A stretch of DNA of 64,000 bases from Leptospira haakeii (GTDB lineage Bacteria > Spirochaetota > Leptospiria > Leptospirales > Leptospiraceae), in the NCBI RefSeq assembly GCF_002812045.1, contig NZ_NPEG01000013.1, positions 32,864 to 96,863 on the forward strand, in the 5' to 3' direction. The notes below the pieces were generated by a model. The model was not told where the DNA came from, ran no database searches, and saw nothing but the letters and a program-made list of their open reading frames with translations. Of this stretch, positions 21,672 through 32,744 are shown one piece after another. How positions within the stretch are numbered: position 1 is the stretch's first letter; each line of letters begins with the position of its first letter. A program made the position numbers and the translations under genes.

Positions 21672-22355
21672 ATGAATATTCGCCTCCTGCATCCCGCCTG
21701 GGACTGGATACTCTCTCTTTTGTTTTTATCGATTTTTCCGTTTGCAGTGCTTCTAGGTTTGTACTACCCGAATGTAATCTTGGAGCAGGGGATCTCTCAT
21801 AGAATTTTTTATTTCCATGTTCCTGTTGCATGGGTAGCTTTGTATGGTCCCGGAATTTCTTCCATTTGTGCGGTTGCGTATCTAGTAACTAAGAACAAGA
21901 CCTGGGACACACTTTCACTTTCTGCAAATAAGATTTCTCTTTTGTTTGCGATTGGTGTTTTGTTTTCAGGACCGATTTGGGCTTATCTTGCTTGGGGAAC
22001 TCCTTGGGATAGTACTGACGCTCGTTTGAATTCTTTTTTCGTTTTAGTTCTCAGCCTTGTGGCTTATTTTCTATTGCGGTTTTTGGTTCTGGACCAAACT
22101 AAAAAGTATATCTTCTCCGCTTTTTTAAGTTTGTTCTGCAGTGTGAATGCTATTTTAACCTGGGGAGCAATTCGTTGGATGGACAATCCTGGAAATCACC
22201 CTTCTTCCGTATTGGGAAAAAAGGGAATGGATCCTGATATGAGGATTTCCTTTTGGTTAGGGATTTTAGCATATCATATACTTTTTTTGCTCTTATACAG
22301 GATAGTTTATCGTTTGGATAAGATCAAAGCGGTGAGAGAAGAATTGTTGGATTGA
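21672..22355 (+). CDS. ccmC: Haem handling protein CcmC
   Basis: 227 residues, six membrane helices. The periplasmic WWD-like haem loop reads [20 protein letters not shown] (canonical WGTWW.WD.R). Histidines flank it in YFHVPVAW and DNPGNHPSS, the two axial haem ligands of CcmC. It loads haem onto CcmE, which is not visible in this window, so later ccm genes must be elsewhere. Confidence 0.85.
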   Translation: MNIRLLHPAWDWILSLLFLSIFPFAVLLGLYYPNVILEQGISHRIFYFHVPVAWVALYGPGISSICAVAYLVTKNKTWDTLSLSANKISLLFAIGVLFSGPIWAYLAWGTPWDSTDARLNSFFVLVLSLVAYFLLRFLVLDQTKKYIFSAFLSLFCSVNAILTWGAIRWMDNPGNHPSSVLGKKGMDPDMRISFWLGILAYHILFLLLYRIVYRLDKIKAVREELLD

Positions 22356-22407
22356 AAAATTCACTCAATTTTATAAAATACGAATTTTGTAATGATAAGG
22401 AAGGATC

Positions 22408-23556
22408 GTGGATAGAGAGAAGCAAGAGAGCCAATTGAATTATTCCGACTATTCTATCCTTGCGGTCGATGATTCGGATATAAATCTCAAACTTTTAGTT
22501 CATACTTTAAAACCTCTGGGCTTCCAGGTTTTAACTGCAATGAATACGGAAGAGGCACGCACACTTCTTGCGACCAATCAGGTGGATGTACTTCTTTTAG
22601 ATGTGAGTATGCCTGGCCAGGATGGATTTTCCTTTTGTAAGGAGTTAAGAGAAATAGATAGATTCAACCTTCTTCCAATTCTATTCATCACAGCTTATAA
22701 TAGAGAGTTGGGATTTGACGAGGCGATCACTCACGGTGGAGACGACTTTCTTCATAAACCTTTCCAACCTAAAGAATTAGTAGCAAAGATCAGAGCATTT
22801 ATCCGGATCAAAAATCTTCAGGACGAACTTTTACACCAAAAGAAAAAGTACGAAAAAGAATTGGTGATGGCGAGAAGAGTTCAACAGGAACTTGTGCCTG
22901 AAAAACAATTGGAGTGGAATGGTTACAGCGTGAATTCAGTCTTCCATCCATTGATGCAGATCGGTGGAGATTTTATAGACGCATGGATAGAAGAGGATAA
23001 ACTTCATGTGTTTATCGCGGATTGTTCCGGTCACGGACCTTCTGCTGCGCTTCTTTCCGCGATGGTGAAGATGCAGGTTTCCAATTTAGGAAGAAGTAAT
23101 ACTCTTGTTGAAAAAGTAAAAACTCTCCGCCAACAATTGGAGAAAATCTTACCGGAAGATTTTTCCATTACATTCTTTTATGGTATTCTAGATAAAAAAG
23201 GGAAATTTGAATATGCGAATGGAGGTCATCCTCCTCCGCTATTGTACAATAAAGGTAACGTCGAAGAATTGCCTGGTATGGGACCTTTAATCATTCCGAT
23301 AGAACTTGGGACAGAGGACGAGTTTAGATCCGTAGTCTTGGAAAAAGGTGTTTCTCTATTACTTTACACAGATGGGGCCACTGAAATAACGGATGAGAAC
23401 TATAATATTTTGGGCGAAGAAAGTCTGAAGAAGATCCTAAAAGAAGCCGTTGAATCCAAAGAAGATATACTGAATTTCTCACTGGAAAGAATATTGGCAC
23501 ATTCAGGAAACATGACCCACGACGATGATATCGCTCTCATGGTTATCCAAGGATGA
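22408..23556 (+). CDS. Response regulator with PP2C-type (RsbU-like) phosphatase output
   Basis: 382 residues, GTG start after AAGGAAGGATC. Receiver domain residues 15-130: [19 protein letters not shown] with phospho-acceptor Asp, ITAYN and HKPFQPKEL with the conserved Lys. A short coiled coil ([16 protein letters not shown]) leads to a SpoIIE/PP2C domain: [48 protein letters not shown] and DDDIALMVI, all metal-binding Asp present. It would dephosphorylate an anti-sigma antagonist in a partner-switching path. It overlaps purC by 4 bp. Confidence 0.9.
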   Translation: MDREKQESQLNYSDYSILAVDDSDINLKLLVHTLKPLGFQVLTAMNTEEARTLLATNQVDVLLLDVSMPGQDGFSFCKELREIDRFNLLPILFITAYNRELGFDEAITHGGDDFLHKPFQPKELVAKIRAFIRIKNLQDELLHQKKKYEKELVMARRVQQELVPEKQLEWNGYSVNSVFHPLMQIGGDFIDAWIEEDKLHVFIADCSGHGPSAALLSAMVKMQVSNLGRSNTLVEKVKTLRQQLEKILPEDFSITFFYGILDKKGKFEYANGGHPPPLLYNKGNVEELPGMGPLIIPIELGTEDEFRSVVLEKGVSLLLYTDGATEITDENYNILGEESLKKILKEAVESKEDILNFSLERILAHSGNMTHDDDIALMVIQG

Positions 23557-24422
23557 GTGAACTCCCAAAACCTTCTTATATTGGCAAAGTCAGAGACGTA
23601 TACGATTTAGGAAATTCCCTGATATTATCTTCCACCGATCGAGTCTCCGCATTCGATGTGGTTTTTCGTCAGATCGTTCCAGGCAAAGGAAAAGTTTTAA
23701 ATAAGATCTCCGCAGAATGGTTCTCTTACTTTAAGGACATTCCGAATCATATCATAGAGACTGATGTTTCTAAATTCCCTTCTCCATTTAAAGATCACCC
23801 AGATTTAAAGGATCGTTCTGTTCTTGTCAAAAAATGCAAACGGATCGATTTCGAATGTGTGGTCCGCGGTTATCTTTCCGGTTCCGGTTGGAAAGAATAC
23901 AAACAAGACGGCACTCTCGCTTTTAAAAAACTTCCTCCAGGTTTGAAAGAATCCGAAAAACTGCCAGAGCCGACCTTTACTCCTGCGATCAAAAACGATA
24001 CAGGCCATGACGAGAATATCTCCGAAGAAAGAATGAAAAACGAGATCGGATCCGAACTCTTCTCTATTTTAAAGGAAAAATCGATTTCCCTCTATACCAG
24101 GGCCGCTGAACTGGTAGCTGGGGCTGGGATTTTGCTCTGTGATACCAAATTCGAATTTGGGATTTCGGAAGATAAGGTCATCTTGATCGACGAGATTTTG
24201 ACTCCGGATTCTTCTCGGTACTGGGCTCAAGAATCCTATGTTATCGGGACCACTCCGCATAGCATGGACAAACAGATTTTAAGGAATTATCTGGAAAAAT
24301 CCGGTTGGAACAAGGTTCCTCCAGCTCCGGATCTTCCTGAGAGTCTGATTGTGGAATTGCAAGCGGCATATAAGGAAATACAGGACCGACTATTAAAATG
24401 TTTATCGCAAGAATCAACGTAA
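23553..24422 (+). CDS. purC: Phosphoribosylaminoimidazole-succinocarboxamide synthase
   Basis: 289 residues, like the longer eukaryote-style (Ade1) form. Motifs: [43 protein letters not shown], and [28 protein letters not shown]. It joins CAIR and aspartate to give SAICAR in purine synthesis. First of a purC-purS-purQ set; its last 25 bp overlap purS. Confidence 0.95.
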   Translation: MSELPKPSYIGKVRDVYDLGNSLILSSTDRVSAFDVVFRQIVPGKGKVLNKISAEWFSYFKDIPNHIIETDVSKFPSPFKDHPDLKDRSVLVKKCKRIDFECVVRGYLSGSGWKEYKQDGTLAFKKLPPGLKESEKLPEPTFTPAIKNDTGHDENISEERMKNEIGSELFSILKEKSISLYTRAAELVAGAGILLCDTKFEFGISEDKVILIDEILTPDSSRYWAQESYVIGTTPHSMDKQILRNYLEKSGWNKVPPAPDLPESLIVELQAAYKEIQDRLLKCLSQEST

Positions 24423-24646
24423 CTCTAAAAGAATCAGTTCTCGATCCTCAAGGGAACACTGTGAAATCCACTCTACAAGAACTGGGCGAAAAAGCTGTCC
24501 AAGATGTTCGAGTCGGGAAATACATCGAGGTCAAATTGGATTCTCCAGATCTCGAAACTGCAAAGAAGACAGTGGCTAATCTCTGCGAAAAACTTTTAGT
24601 AAATCATGTGATTGAAACTTATCGTTCGGAGATCATAACGGAATGA
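24398..24646 (+). CDS. purS: FGAM synthetase subunit PurS
   Basis: 82 residues starting [22 protein letters not shown], the standard PurS opening, with [12 protein letters not shown] and [11 protein letters not shown]. PurS bridges PurQ and the small form of PurL, so a separate PurL is expected elsewhere. Overlaps purC by 25 bp and purQ by 4 bp, consistent with translational coupling. Confidence 0.95.
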   Translation: MFIARINVTLKESVLDPQGNTVKSTLQELGEKAVQDVRVGKYIEVKLDSPDLETAKKTVANLCEKLLVNHVIETYRSEIITE

Positions 24647-25302
24647 AAGCAGCGGTAGTCACTTTTCCAGGTTCTAATTGTGATAATGATATCGTAAGAG
24701 TTCTTTCAGAATTCTATTCCGCGAAAGTGGACAAGGTCTGGCATAAGGACCAATTCTCCGAAAAATATGATCTGGTCATTCTTCCGGGAGGATTTTCCTA
24801 CGGAGATTATCTTAGATCTGGAGCGATGGCTCCTTTTTCCCCTGTAATGAAATCTGTAAAAGAACATACTGATCGTGGTGGAAAACTATTCGGAATCTGC
24901 AATGGATTCCAAATATTAGCGGAAGCAGGTTATCTTCCTGGCGCATTGATACGTAATAGAAACCTAAAGTATGTTTGTAGGACTATCGGTCTGAAAAAAG
25001 CTTCTAACTCAAATAAGATCAGCGGTAGTTTAGCTGATGATAAAATCTTAAGAGTTCCGGTTGCCCATGGAGACGGATGTTATTTCGCTTCGGCTGAGAT
25101 CCGCAAACAATTAAAGGAAGAAGGTCGCATTCTATTCCTTTATGCGGGAGATAATCCGAACGGAAGTTTGGATGATATTGCTGGGATCTGTTCTCCTGAT
25201 TTTAAAGTGGCGGGTATGATGCCTCACCCTGAAAGAGCGATGAATCCGATCACCGGAGAGATGGACGGTAAAACCGTTTTAGATCTTCTGATCGCTTCTT
25301 AA
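24643..25302 (+). CDS. purQ: FGAM synthetase glutaminase subunit PurQ
   Basis: 219 residues, a class I glutamine amidotransferase. It supplies ammonia to Pur[33 protein letters not shown]; catalytic Cys in [10 protein letters not shown]; His-Glu pair in MMPHPERA near the C-terminus. ATGA overlap with purS. Confidence 0.95.
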   Translation: MKAAVVTFPGSNCDNDIVRVLSEFYSAKVDKVWHKDQFSEKYDLVILPGGFSYGDYLRSGAMAPFSPVMKSVKEHTDRGGKLFGICNGFQILAEAGYLPGALIRNRNLKYVCRTIGLKKASNSNKISGSLADDKILRVPVAHGDGCYFASAEIRKQLKEEGRILFLYAGDNPNGSLDDIAGICSPDFKVAGMMPHPERAMNPITGEMDGKTVLDLLIAS

Positions 25303-25325
25303 CTTTGCGCCTTATCTTGGAAATC

Positions 25326-26291
25326 CTAAGTTCCCTGGATCTTCTCTAAAATCGCGATCCCGTCAGAGACCTTTTCTTTTTTGGATTTGGTCTTGATCCA
25401 TCCTGAAACGGTATATAATGTTTTTATAAACTTTTCTGTTCCAAGGTTTTTGGGACGAGAGAAGCTTGCCTCTATCTCAGGTTCTAACTCCAATTCCAGT
25501 TTAGAATTTTGGTCTTGGACAATTTTACGTTTTCCACTTCCAGACCAGATTGTATTACCCAGATTATAAACTTCTCCGTTGGTCCAAACTAAGATCTCAT
25601 CTTCCAAATAAAGATGAACTTTTTTCTTGGCGGAAATATTCAGGTAGATTCTATTTTCTAAAGGAAATGTTTCCGGTCCGTAACCTTTTCCTACGGTATA
25701 AGATAAGAGGCCATTTTCTAAAGAAACAGATAGATCATTCCAGGAAAGTTGACCTTCTACCCTTAAATCAGGAGAATGATTTTTAAAAATCCAATCTTTA
25801 CCGGAAGGAGAAATTTGAGTGAACCAGTTGCCCTTATTCTTATCCCCAGTGTAAGCAAGCGCGTCTAATTGAAAATTCAGATTTTTTTCCCAGATGGCAG
25901 AATGTGTATAACCCTGACGGATATTATCATCCAATCTGAAATTGAATCTTTTATCCGATTTAGTAAAACTCCAATAACCGTTCTTAAAACTTCCTTGGTG
26001 TATAAAAGAAGAAGCTCCACTTTCTAAAAGAGATGTTTCTTGTAGATTCCCGGTCTCTCTATTCCAGAGAAGTAGATTTGCGCCCGATTTAAATTTGCTC
26101 GCATAGATTCTAAGCTCTAAAAAGATTTTTTCACTTAGTATATCCACAAGAACGGAATCAACTGATCTGAATTTTGAAAAAAGTCCCGCATTGTATTCTT
26201 TGGAATTATCGATCTGCACGGGACCGAAATATTTTCCAAACAAAGGTTCTAGTGTAGAAGGATGAAGGATGGAGCCTAAATGTTCTTTCAT
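25326..26291 (-). CDS. Hypothetical protein, 321 aa, beta-rich
   Basis: No signal peptide, no membrane segment. Many short strands ending in aromatic residues (GYWSFTKSDKRFNFRLDD, KKVHLYLEDEILVWTNGEVYNLG) suggest a lipocalin-like or two-barrel beta fold, but I do not recognise a family. ATG start; a perfect 14-bp palindrome lies 12 bp upstream. Convergent with purQ. Confidence 0.5.
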   Translation of the reverse strand: MKEHLGSILHPSTLEPLFGKYFGPVQIDNSKEYNAGLFSKFRSVDSVLVDILSEKIFLELRIYASKFKSGANLLLWNRETGNLQETSLLESGASSFIHQGSFKNGYWSFTKSDKRFNFRLDDNIRQGYTHSAIWEKNLNFQLDALAYTGDKNKGNWFTQISPSGKDWIFKNHSPDLRVEGQLSWNDLSVSLENGLLSYTVGKGYGPETFPLENRIYLNISAKKKVHLYLEDEILVWTNGEVYNLGNTIWSGSGKRKIVQDQNSKLELELEPEIEASFSRPKNLGTEKFIKTLYTVSGWIKTKSKKEKVSDGIAILEKIQGT

Positions 26292-26302
26292 AGGATAATC
26301 AT

Positions 26303-26316
26303 CTAATCGCGATTAG
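26303..26316. promoter_or_regulatory. Perfect 14-bp palindrome upstream of the 321-aa gene
   Basis: CTAATCG/CGATTAG without spacer, 12 bp before the ATG on the reverse strand, in the region shared with the divergent EAL gene. It could be an operator; no cognate regulator is adjacent. Confidence 0.35.
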
Positions 26317-26514
26317 TCGTCTTTTTCTTTTCGATAAAAACCCTGCTGAGACGGGGCTTTGTAACAAAAGAAAACAAATAATTTGCCATAATGTAGGAAA
26401 AGACTAAGAAAAAAAGGGGAATTTTCCAAGCTTTCGTCTTCATTCCTAACGCAGTTTCAGGGAAATATGCTTGTGTGTATACTTCAACCGGATTCTAGTA
26501 GTGAAGGAATCTGC

Positions 26515-27759
26515 ATGCTCGCCGAATACGAGTCTCAACAAATTCTATCTCTGGGAGAAGGTTATTATACCCCTCATTACCAGCCGATCTTAGACGTCGG
26601 TAATCGTAATATTATAGGTTACGAGGTTTTAGGGAGAGTATTTTCTCCCGAATCCAATCAGTACCATTCCTTAGGTTATCATTTTCATAATCCAGATACG
26701 GATACTGTCCGTTTAGTTCATATTGATCGTATTATTCGTGAAAAAGCGATCAAACATGTAAAGGAAACAGGTCTTAAGACTAAAATTTTCCTGAACATGA
26801 TGCCAAACTTTCTCTCCATGGTATATACGGGAGAAGTGTTGGATATCAAACGTCTTCATATTCTTCATCTCATAGATAAGTATGATATTAACCCGAACGA
26901 TCTAGTTTTAGAGATCACAGAAGATAAGTTCGAAGGGAATATTGAAAAACTTTTATATATAGTAAGCCTTTTCAGAGAAAGAGGGATCAAGATCGCTGTG
27001 GATGATCTTGGAGTCGGTTTTTCCAATTTGGAAAGGATCGGTTATATCCATCCGGATATTATGAAAGTGGACATAAAAATTATGAGAGAGAGTTTGAATA
27101 GACGCTCTTTCAAAAATGTACTCTCCGCAATTTCTGAAATGTCCCAAAGACTCGGTTCTCAACTTCTATTTGAAGGTGTGGAAAACGAAGAAGAATTATA
27201 TCTTGCTTTATCCATGGGTGCAAACCTTCTTCAAGGTTTTTATTTCTCTCGTCCTGCTTTGGATTTTCAGGACAAAAAACGTTTTAATAAAACTCTTAAA
27301 ACTTCTCTAGAAAAATTCTCCGGGCTCAGGTTCTTGGAGATTCTGGAAAATCTCAGAAAAGAACAATCCTTCTTGGATCAGTTCGTGGATTTATTCAAAG
27401 ATCTGGAAACCTCATCCGAAGAAAAGATGACGGATGCATTGAATTCGATCTTAGACAAACTTCCTTTGGAAACCACTTCCGTTCTTGTCACCGATATGCA
27501 CGGTTATCAGGTGACTCCTACTTTCAAAAGGGAAGCATACGATCTTCCTTGGACAAGATTATTGACCGAGGTAGGAAATAATTATGCTTGGAAACCTTTC
27601 TTCATCCGGCATAAGGCAGAAACCTATCATTCTAGCAGAGTTTCCGGGTTTACTGAACCTTTCCATGACATAGAAACCAAGCGTCAATATGTCTTATTCA
27701 CCCTGAATCTGGGAGAGAATCACGTTCTCATTCTCCGCCTGGACTGGGAATCCTACTGA
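26515..27759 (+). CDS. EAL-domain cyclic-di-GMP phosphodiesterase
   Basis: 414 residues from ATG 26515, which has AAGGAA five bases upstream; an earlier ATG at 26467 is less well placed. EAL domain residues about 15-265: signature EVLGR in place of EAL, LNMMP with the metal-binding Asn, LEITED, DDLGVGFSNL, MKVD with catalytic Lys, FEGVENEEE and LLQGFYFSRP. All residues known to bind Mg and c-di-GMP are present, so activity is likely. The last 140 residues form a separate domain of unknown type (DMHGYQVTPTF...), perhaps a sensor. It has no GGDEF. Confidence 0.85.
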   Translation: MLAEYESQQILSLGEGYYTPHYQPILDVGNRNIIGYEVLGRVFSPESNQYHSLGYHFHNPDTDTVRLVHIDRIIREKAIKHVKETGLKTKIFLNMMPNFLSMVYTGEVLDIKRLHILHLIDKYDINPNDLVLEITEDKFEGNIEKLLYIVSLFRERGIKIAVDDLGVGFSNLERIGYIHPDIMKVDIKIMRESLNRRSFKNVLSAISEMSQRLGSQLLFEGVENEEELYLALSMGANLLQGFYFSRPALDFQDKKRFNKTLKTSLEKFSGLRFLEILENLRKEQSFLDQFVDLFKDLETSSEEKMTDALNSILDKLPLETTSVLVTDMHGYQVTPTFKREAYDLPWTRLLTEVGNNYAWKPFFIRHKAETYHSSRVSGFTEPFHDIETKRQYVLFTLNLGENHVLILRLDWESY

Positions 27760-27837
27760 AGTCTCGGCTTCTAAACATCTTTCCTATTGATCTCCGCCTC
27801 AGGCATAAAAACATAGTCCTAGGCAGGGGTCCTATAC

Positions 27838-28599
27838 GTGGCGGAACTACTCAAAATTTTAAATCTTCGCGCCGGAGTGGAGACCGAATCCGGTGAAGTT
27901 CAGGAAATCCTAAAAGGAGTCGACCTCACGATCAACGAGGGAGAAGTCCATGCCATCATGGGTCCAAACGGATCCGGAAAAAGTACCTTATCAAATGTCA
28001 TCATGGGTCACCCCAAATATAAGGTGATCTCAGGGGATATACTTTTCAGGGGAGAATCCCTTCTTGAAAAACCGACTGACGAAAGAGCAAGGGCTGGCAT
28101 CTTTCTTTGTTTCCAATATCCAACCAGCATCCCCGGCGTAACAATCGGAAATTTTTTACGTACCATCTTAAAATCAGTCCGAGGCAAGGACTTACCTGTA
28201 AAAGAATTCCGGAAAGAGCTAAAAGAAGCCACTGCTTTATTAGAAGTTCCTGATACTTGGATTGGAAGATACGTGAATGACGGTTTTTCCGGTGGAGAGA
28301 AAAAAAGGAATGAGATCCTGCAGATGACACTTCTCAAACCTAAACTTTCAGTTCTAGACGAAACTGATTCCGGTTTGGATATAGACGCACTTAGGATTAT
28401 CAGTGAAGGTATCACTAAAAACAAATCCACGGAAAGATCCATTCTTCTAATCACACATTACCAAAGAATGTTGAATTACGTGACTCCTGATTTTGTTCAC
28501 GTGTTTGCACAAGGTAAGATCCTTAAAACCGGCGGAAGAGAGCTTGCTCTTGAATTGGAAGAAAAAGGATACGATTGGATCCTAAACGGAGCGAACTAA
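27838..28599 (+). CDS. sufC: SUF iron-sulfur assembly ATPase SufC
   Basis: 253 residues, GTG start. [24 protein letters not shown] (the SufC Q-loop block), [32 protein letters not shown] and [10 protein letters not shown]: complete and typical. First gene of a five-gene SUF operon; the usual sufB is not upstream. Confidence 0.95.
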   Translation: MAELLKILNLRAGVETESGEVQEILKGVDLTINEGEVHAIMGPNGSGKSTLSNVIMGHPKYKVISGDILFRGESLLEKPTDERARAGIFLCFQYPTSIPGVTIGNFLRTILKSVRGKDLPVKEFRKELKEATALLEVPDTWIGRYVNDGFSGGEKKRNEILQMTLLKPKLSVLDETDSGLDIDALRIISEGITKNKSTERSILLITHYQRMLNYVTPDFVHVFAQGKILKTGGRELALELEEKGYDWILNGAN

Positions 28600-28609
28600 A
28601 GGAATGCTT

Positions 28610-29785
28610 TTGGCGGAATCAATTTCGGAATATATAAAGGAGAAGAAGGAACCATCCATTCTTACCGAATTCCGTACAAACGCCGAAAAACTTCTGAACT
28701 CCGCAACATTTCCGGATTCTTCCTTAGAATCTTGGAGAAAGATCAGTCTTTCCAATTTTAAAATTTCAGAATATACAAAGGTTTGTCCTGATTCATCCGT
28801 AAACGTTTCCGGAAACGCAAAGTTTACTAAATTACAGGATCTTCCCCCTGAAAAACTTTCAGAGGTTCTGAAAAAAGTCGCGCCCGCAGTTTCATTTTAT
28901 TCTAAAGAATGGTTTCCACTTTTTGTATTTTCCAGATTCACTCATGCGTATTATGTGCAACTAGGTTCGGATCTTTCTTCTTTCCCTGAGATCAAGGTTG
29001 AATGTAAGGATGGAAATATCATCCTTCCTCTTCTGATTGTGGATGCTTTTTCTGGAGCTAAATCTAATTTTCTGGAAAGATGGGAATCTCCTTCTCAGAA
29101 AGATTTGGTTCTTATGAGTGGAGTCACCATTCTTCTTACTCCCCCTAATGGAGATTTTCAATACTCTAGTTTAGAAAATTTGGGAGATTCAACTTTTCAT
29201 TTTAGAGCTACTTATGGAGTCCAAGAAAAAGATTCCAAATTCCACGCGAGTCTTGCTTCTTGGGGTGGCTATAAGGGTAAATCATTCTATGATACGAATG
29301 TTGTAGGAAAGGGATGCTGGACACGTTATGTGGGTCTTTCTCCTTTAAAGGCGAGGGAATTCCAAGATACTGAAGTCCGAATTCTTCATTCTGAAAGTCA
29401 TGCGCAAAGTTCTATTTTGTATCGTACGGTTGTAAGAGAGAAGGCCCATCATGTTTTTACAGGCAATCTTCATATACCTTCACATTGCAAAGATGTTGGT
29501 GCGATCCAGATCAATAATAACCTTCTATTAGATAGAACCGCAAGAGCGGAATCCATTCCTAAGTTAGAAGTATTTGCTGACAGTGTTAAATGTGAACACG
29601 GGGCGACTGTCGGAGAAATAGACGAAGAGCAATTATTCTATTTAGCTTCCAGAGGTATCTCCGAAGAAGAAGCACGCAAAATGATCGTAGAAGGGTTTTT
29701 GAACGAAGTAGTCCGAGAATTTCCTTCCGAAACTGTTCGCGAAGAATTATCCTCTATGATAGAATCTAGGATGTTGGGCGAGTAA
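28610..29785 (+). CDS. sufD: SUF assembly protein SufD
   Basis: About 391 residues. Likely start TTG 28610 (after AAAGGA with 6-nt spacing); ATG 28604 in the same frame sits too close to that site. The beta-helix core ends with the SufD pattern [60 protein letters not shown]. It forms the SufB-C-D scaffold with SufB. The stop codon overlaps the next ATG by one base. Confidence 0.9.
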   Translation: MAESISEYIKEKKEPSILTEFRTNAEKLLNSATFPDSSLESWRKISLSNFKISEYTKVCPDSSVNVSGNAKFTKLQDLPPEKLSEVLKKVAPAVSFYSKEWFPLFVFSRFTHAYYVQLGSDLSSFPEIKVECKDGNIILPLLIVDAFSGAKSNFLERWESPSQKDLVLMSGVTILLTPPNGDFQYSSLENLGDSTFHFRATYGVQEKDSKFHASLASWGGYKGKSFYDTNVVGKGCWTRYVGLSPLKAREFQDTEVRILHSESHAQSSILYRTVVREKAHHVFTGNLHIPSHCKDVGAIQINNNLLLDRTARAESIPKLEVFADSVKCEHGATVGEIDEEQLFYLASRGISEEEARKMIVEGFLNEVVREFPSETVREELSSMIESRMLGE

Positions 29786-30099
29786 TGGGTGAGTTTCAGA
29801 AGCTAGCTAAACTTTCCGATCTAAAAGAAGGTGAGATATTCGTCGCAGAAACCCGTTACCATAGGGTAGGGTTGACTAGACTGGGGGACGAAGTTTGCGC
29901 ATTCGCAGATCTTTGCACCCACGATGGTGAGGATATTTCTACGGGAGATTTGGAAGGTGACGTAATCGTTTGTCCAAGACATTCTGCAAAGTTTAATATC
30001 CGTACCGGAAAGGTACTTTGTATGCCTGCAGTGGAAGATTTGCCAGTCTATAAGACTAGAATCGTGGGTGACGAAGTCGAAGTAGAGTTGGAGGATTGA
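29785..30099 (+). CDS. Rieske-type [2Fe-2S] ferredoxin in the suf operon
   Basis: 104 residues. Two cluster boxes: CTHDG (Cys-x-His) and CPRHSAKF (Cys-x2-His), spaced as in small NirD-like/BphF-like Rieske proteins. It probably passes electrons to SUF assembly or to a client enzyme. It lies between sufD and sufS with one-base overlap to sufD. Confidence 0.9.
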   Translation: MGEFQKLAKLSDLKEGEIFVAETRYHRVGLTRLGDEVCAFADLCTHDGEDISTGDLEGDVIVCPRHSAKFNIRTGKVLCMPAVEDLPVYKTRIVGDEVEVELED

Positions 30100-30126
30100 C
30101 ATGGGGAACCGAGGGGAGCAAAAGTT

Positions 30127-31368
30127 TTGAGTTTCGATCTCGAAAAGATACGCAAAGATTTTCCGATTCTATCTACACAGATGAACGGTAAGCCCTTGGT
30201 GTTTCTGGACAGTGCTGCTAGTTCTCAAAAGCCAAAGTCTGTTATAGATACTATCCGTAAATATTATGAAGCGGAGAATGCAAACATTCACCGTGGAGTT
30301 TATTACCTTTCCCAAAAGGCCACTGAAAAATATGAGATGGCTCGTATCAAAACTTCCAGATTTATTGGAGCTGCCTGCGCAAAGGTAGTCATATTTACCC
30401 GCAATACTACCGAATCCATTAACCTAGTCGCTCAATCTTGGGGACGCACCAATATTCATGAAGGTGATGAGATCGTACTCACTGAATTAGAGCACCATTC
30501 TAATTTGGTTCCTTGGCAGATGTTGGCCCAGGAAAAACAAGCAGTCTTAAAGTTTATACCTCTTAACCAAGATTCCACTTTGGATCTTAGTAACTTGGAC
30601 GAGATCATTACTGAAAGAGTAAAGTTAGTCGCTCTTGCTCAGATGTCTAATGTAACAGGCACGATTCACGATCTTTCTGCTATCATTCGTAGAGCAAGAG
30701 AAGTAGGTGCAAAGGTATTGATAGATGGAGCCCAAGGTATTTGCCATCTTCCAACAAACGTTCAAAAAGAAGATTTTGATTTTTATGCATTCTCTGCGCA
30801 TAAAATGCTCGGGCCAACTGGCGTAGGAATTCTCTACGCTAAGGAAGAGATCTTAGACACGATGCCTCCTTGGATGGGAGGAGGGGATATGATCTCCAAG
30901 GTTTGGAAGGATAAATCCACTTACGCGGATCTTCCTGCAAGATTAGAAGCAGGAACTCCTAATATTTCCGGAGTGATCGGATTTGGAGCTGCTCTAGAAT
31001 ATCTTGAATCTGTTGGGATGCAGGAGATCAGAAATCATGAGTTGGAACTCCTACAATATGCTTTGGATCGATTAGAAGATTTCGGCGGTTTGGAACTGTA
31101 TGGAACAGACGATCTAAACAAAAGGGGGGGAGTGGTCTCTTTTAATTTTCCCGGAGTACATCCTCACGATGTAGGTTCCATTCTGGATGAAGAAGGGATC
31201 GCAATCCGTGTGGGACACCATTGTGCCCAACCGTTTATGGACTTCAAAGGAATCGCAGGCACCTGTCGTGCTTCTTTCTATCTTTATAATACCAAAGAAG
31301 ACGTAGATTCTCTTTTGGTAGGTCTAAAGAAAGTGAAGGAGATTTTCGGCCGTGTCCTTAAGCGATAG
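30127..31368 (+). CDS. sufS: Cysteine desulfurase SufS
   Basis: 413 residues, TTG start. PLP enzyme supplying sulfur: [11 protein letters not shown], the ELEHHSN block, [12 protein letters not shown], Lys-containing [16 protein letters not shown] (Schiff base), [11 protein letters not shown] and the active-site Cys in [14 protein letters not shown]. Overlaps sufU by 17 bp. Confidence 0.95.
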   Translation: MSFDLEKIRKDFPILSTQMNGKPLVFLDSAASSQKPKSVIDTIRKYYEAENANIHRGVYYLSQKATEKYEMARIKTSRFIGAACAKVVIFTRNTTESINLVAQSWGRTNIHEGDEIVLTELEHHSNLVPWQMLAQEKQAVLKFIPLNQDSTLDLSNLDEIITERVKLVALAQMSNVTGTIHDLSAIIRRAREVGAKVLIDGAQGICHLPTNVQKEDFDFYAFSAHKMLGPTGVGILYAKEEILDTMPPWMGGGDMISKVWKDKSTYADLPARLEAGTPNISGVIGFGAALEYLESVGMQEIRNHELELLQYALDRLEDFGGLELYGTDDLNKRGGVVSFNFPGVHPHDVGSILDEEGIAIRVGHHCAQPFMDFKGIAGTCRASFYLYNTKEDVDSLLVGLKKVKEIFGRVLKR

Positions 31369-31777
31369 TCTTTACCAAGAAGTACTACTCGATCATTACC
31401 AAAATCCAAGACATCATGGAAAGATGGAACATTCCGATCTTCACCAAGAAGGAGTGAACCCTCTCTGTGGTGACGAAGTAGAATTATTCCTTAAACTGAA
31501 TGCTGATATTATCTCAGAGATCAGTTTTGTGGGGAAGGGTTGTTCTATTTCCCAAGCCTCCGCTTCTATGCTCACAGATTGTCTTTACGGTAAAACAATC
31601 TCGGAAGCAAAATTACTGATCCAAGAATTTAAAGGAATGCTTTTAGAAGATAAGATCTCGAATTTTTCGGAAGAATATGAAGATCTAGAATCTATGGAAG
31701 CTGTGAAGAAGATCCCGGCGCGTATTAAATGTGCGACTCTTGCCTGGAATACTTTGGAAAAGGCAATAGGGAAATAG
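31352..31777 (+). CDS. sufU: Sulfur-transfer protein SufU
   Basis: 141 residues, GTG start inside sufS. Three conserved zinc/sulfur-accepting cysteines: [23 protein letters not shown] and RIKCATLAW, plus the SufU-specific insert between the second and third. It takes persulfide from SufS. End of the SUF operon. Confidence 0.93.
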   Translation: MSLSDSLYQEVLLDHYQNPRHHGKMEHSDLHQEGVNPLCGDEVELFLKLNADIISEISFVGKGCSISQASASMLTDCLYGKTISEAKLLIQEFKGMLLEDKISNFSEEYEDLESMEAVKKIPARIKCATLAWNTLEKAIGK

Positions 31778-31859
31778 AAATTTTTCTCAGATCGCAAGAA
31801 CTATCAAGCACGAGTAAAAAATAAAGTTTAGGATACTGGAAACAATACCAAGGACTGCA

Positions 31860-32690
31860 ATGGATTTCGTTCAAAAGGCTCTCTGGTTTATAGAAGGTCA
31901 TTCTAAAGAGAATATTTCTCTCGAAGATGTGGCAAAGAATGCAGGGGTTTCTCCCTTTCATCTAACACGAACCTTCTCTCTGACTATGGGAGTTTCTTTG
32001 ATGAGATATCTAAGAGGACGACGTTTGAGCGAGGCTGCAAAGATATTGGTGGAAAAAGGATCCAATATTTTAGATCTCGCTTTGGATATTGGTTACGGAT
32101 CTCACGAAGCATTTACAAGAGCTTTTAGGGATCAGTTTTCGATCACTCCAGAACAACTCAAGTCCCAGGGCCATCTTGGTAATGTGAACTTAGTGGAGGC
32201 TATCACCTTGAACGCAGAACCAATTCCTAAAATCGATCCACCCAGATTCGAAACTATTCCACCTAGACTTTTTGCAGGTACTGTACAACATTACGATTGC
32301 CAAATGCCTGCTGGGATCCCGAATCAATGGCAAAGTTTCGGAGCATATCTCGGAAATATTCCTTCTCAAGTTGGGGATGCTGCTTACGGAGTTTGTTATA
32401 ATTTCGATGCAGAAGGAAACTTCGACTATATGTGCGGTGTAGAAGTTTCAAATTCTTCCGGATTACCTAAAGAGTTTCAGGTATTAAAGATCCCTACTCA
32501 AAAGTATGCGGTGTTTACTCATAAGGGTCATATCGCTGGTATCAGAGCAACATTTGCTGCAGCAGGCAAATGGTTTCCTGATTCTGGGGTGAAACCTTTC
32601 GAAGGTGCAAATTTAGAAAGATATGGTAAAGAATTCAACCCGGTCACTGGAATGGGAGGATTAGAAATTTGGATACCAGTAGAGGATTAA
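31860..32690 (+). CDS. AraC-family regulator with GyrI-like effector domain
   Basis: 276 residues. Two HTHs at residues 20-105: SLEDVAKNAGVSPFHLTRTF and NILDLALDIGYGSHEAFTRAFRDQF. Residues 120-276 are a GyrI/SOUL-like small-molecule domain ending LEIWIPVED. The layout matches the Rob/BmrR-like class that senses drugs or organic ligands. A strong hairpin separates it from chrA. Confidence 0.85.
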   Translation: MDFVQKALWFIEGHSKENISLEDVAKNAGVSPFHLTRTFSLTMGVSLMRYLRGRRLSEAAKILVEKGSNILDLALDIGYGSHEAFTRAFRDQFSITPEQLKSQGHLGNVNLVEAITLNAEPIPKIDPPRFETIPPRLFAGTVQHYDCQMPAGIPNQWQSFGAYLGNIPSQVGDAAYGVCYNFDAEGNFDYMCGVEVSNSSGLPKEFQVLKIPTQKYAVFTHKGHIAGIRATFAAAGKWFPDSGVKPFEGANLERYGKEFNPVTGMGGLEIWIPVED

Positions 32691-32700
32691 ATTCTCTGAA

Positions 32701-32729
32701 AGGCCTTGCGGCTCGAGCACGCAGGGCCT
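32701..32729 (+). terminator. Strong hairpin between the AraC gene and chrA
   Basis: AGGCCTTGCG and CGCAGGGCCT pair over 10 bp (one G-U) around GCTCGAGCA, itself self-complementary. A T5 run begins 8 nt later and ends just before the chrA ATG. Likely terminator or attenuator. Confidence 0.5.
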
Positions 32730-32744
32730 AAATAGTGTTTTTGG

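Noticed and set aside
28604..29785. SufD gene being SufB
   Set aside because: The C-terminal block ([31 protein letters not shown]) is SufD-like and no SufB-specific segments are seen.
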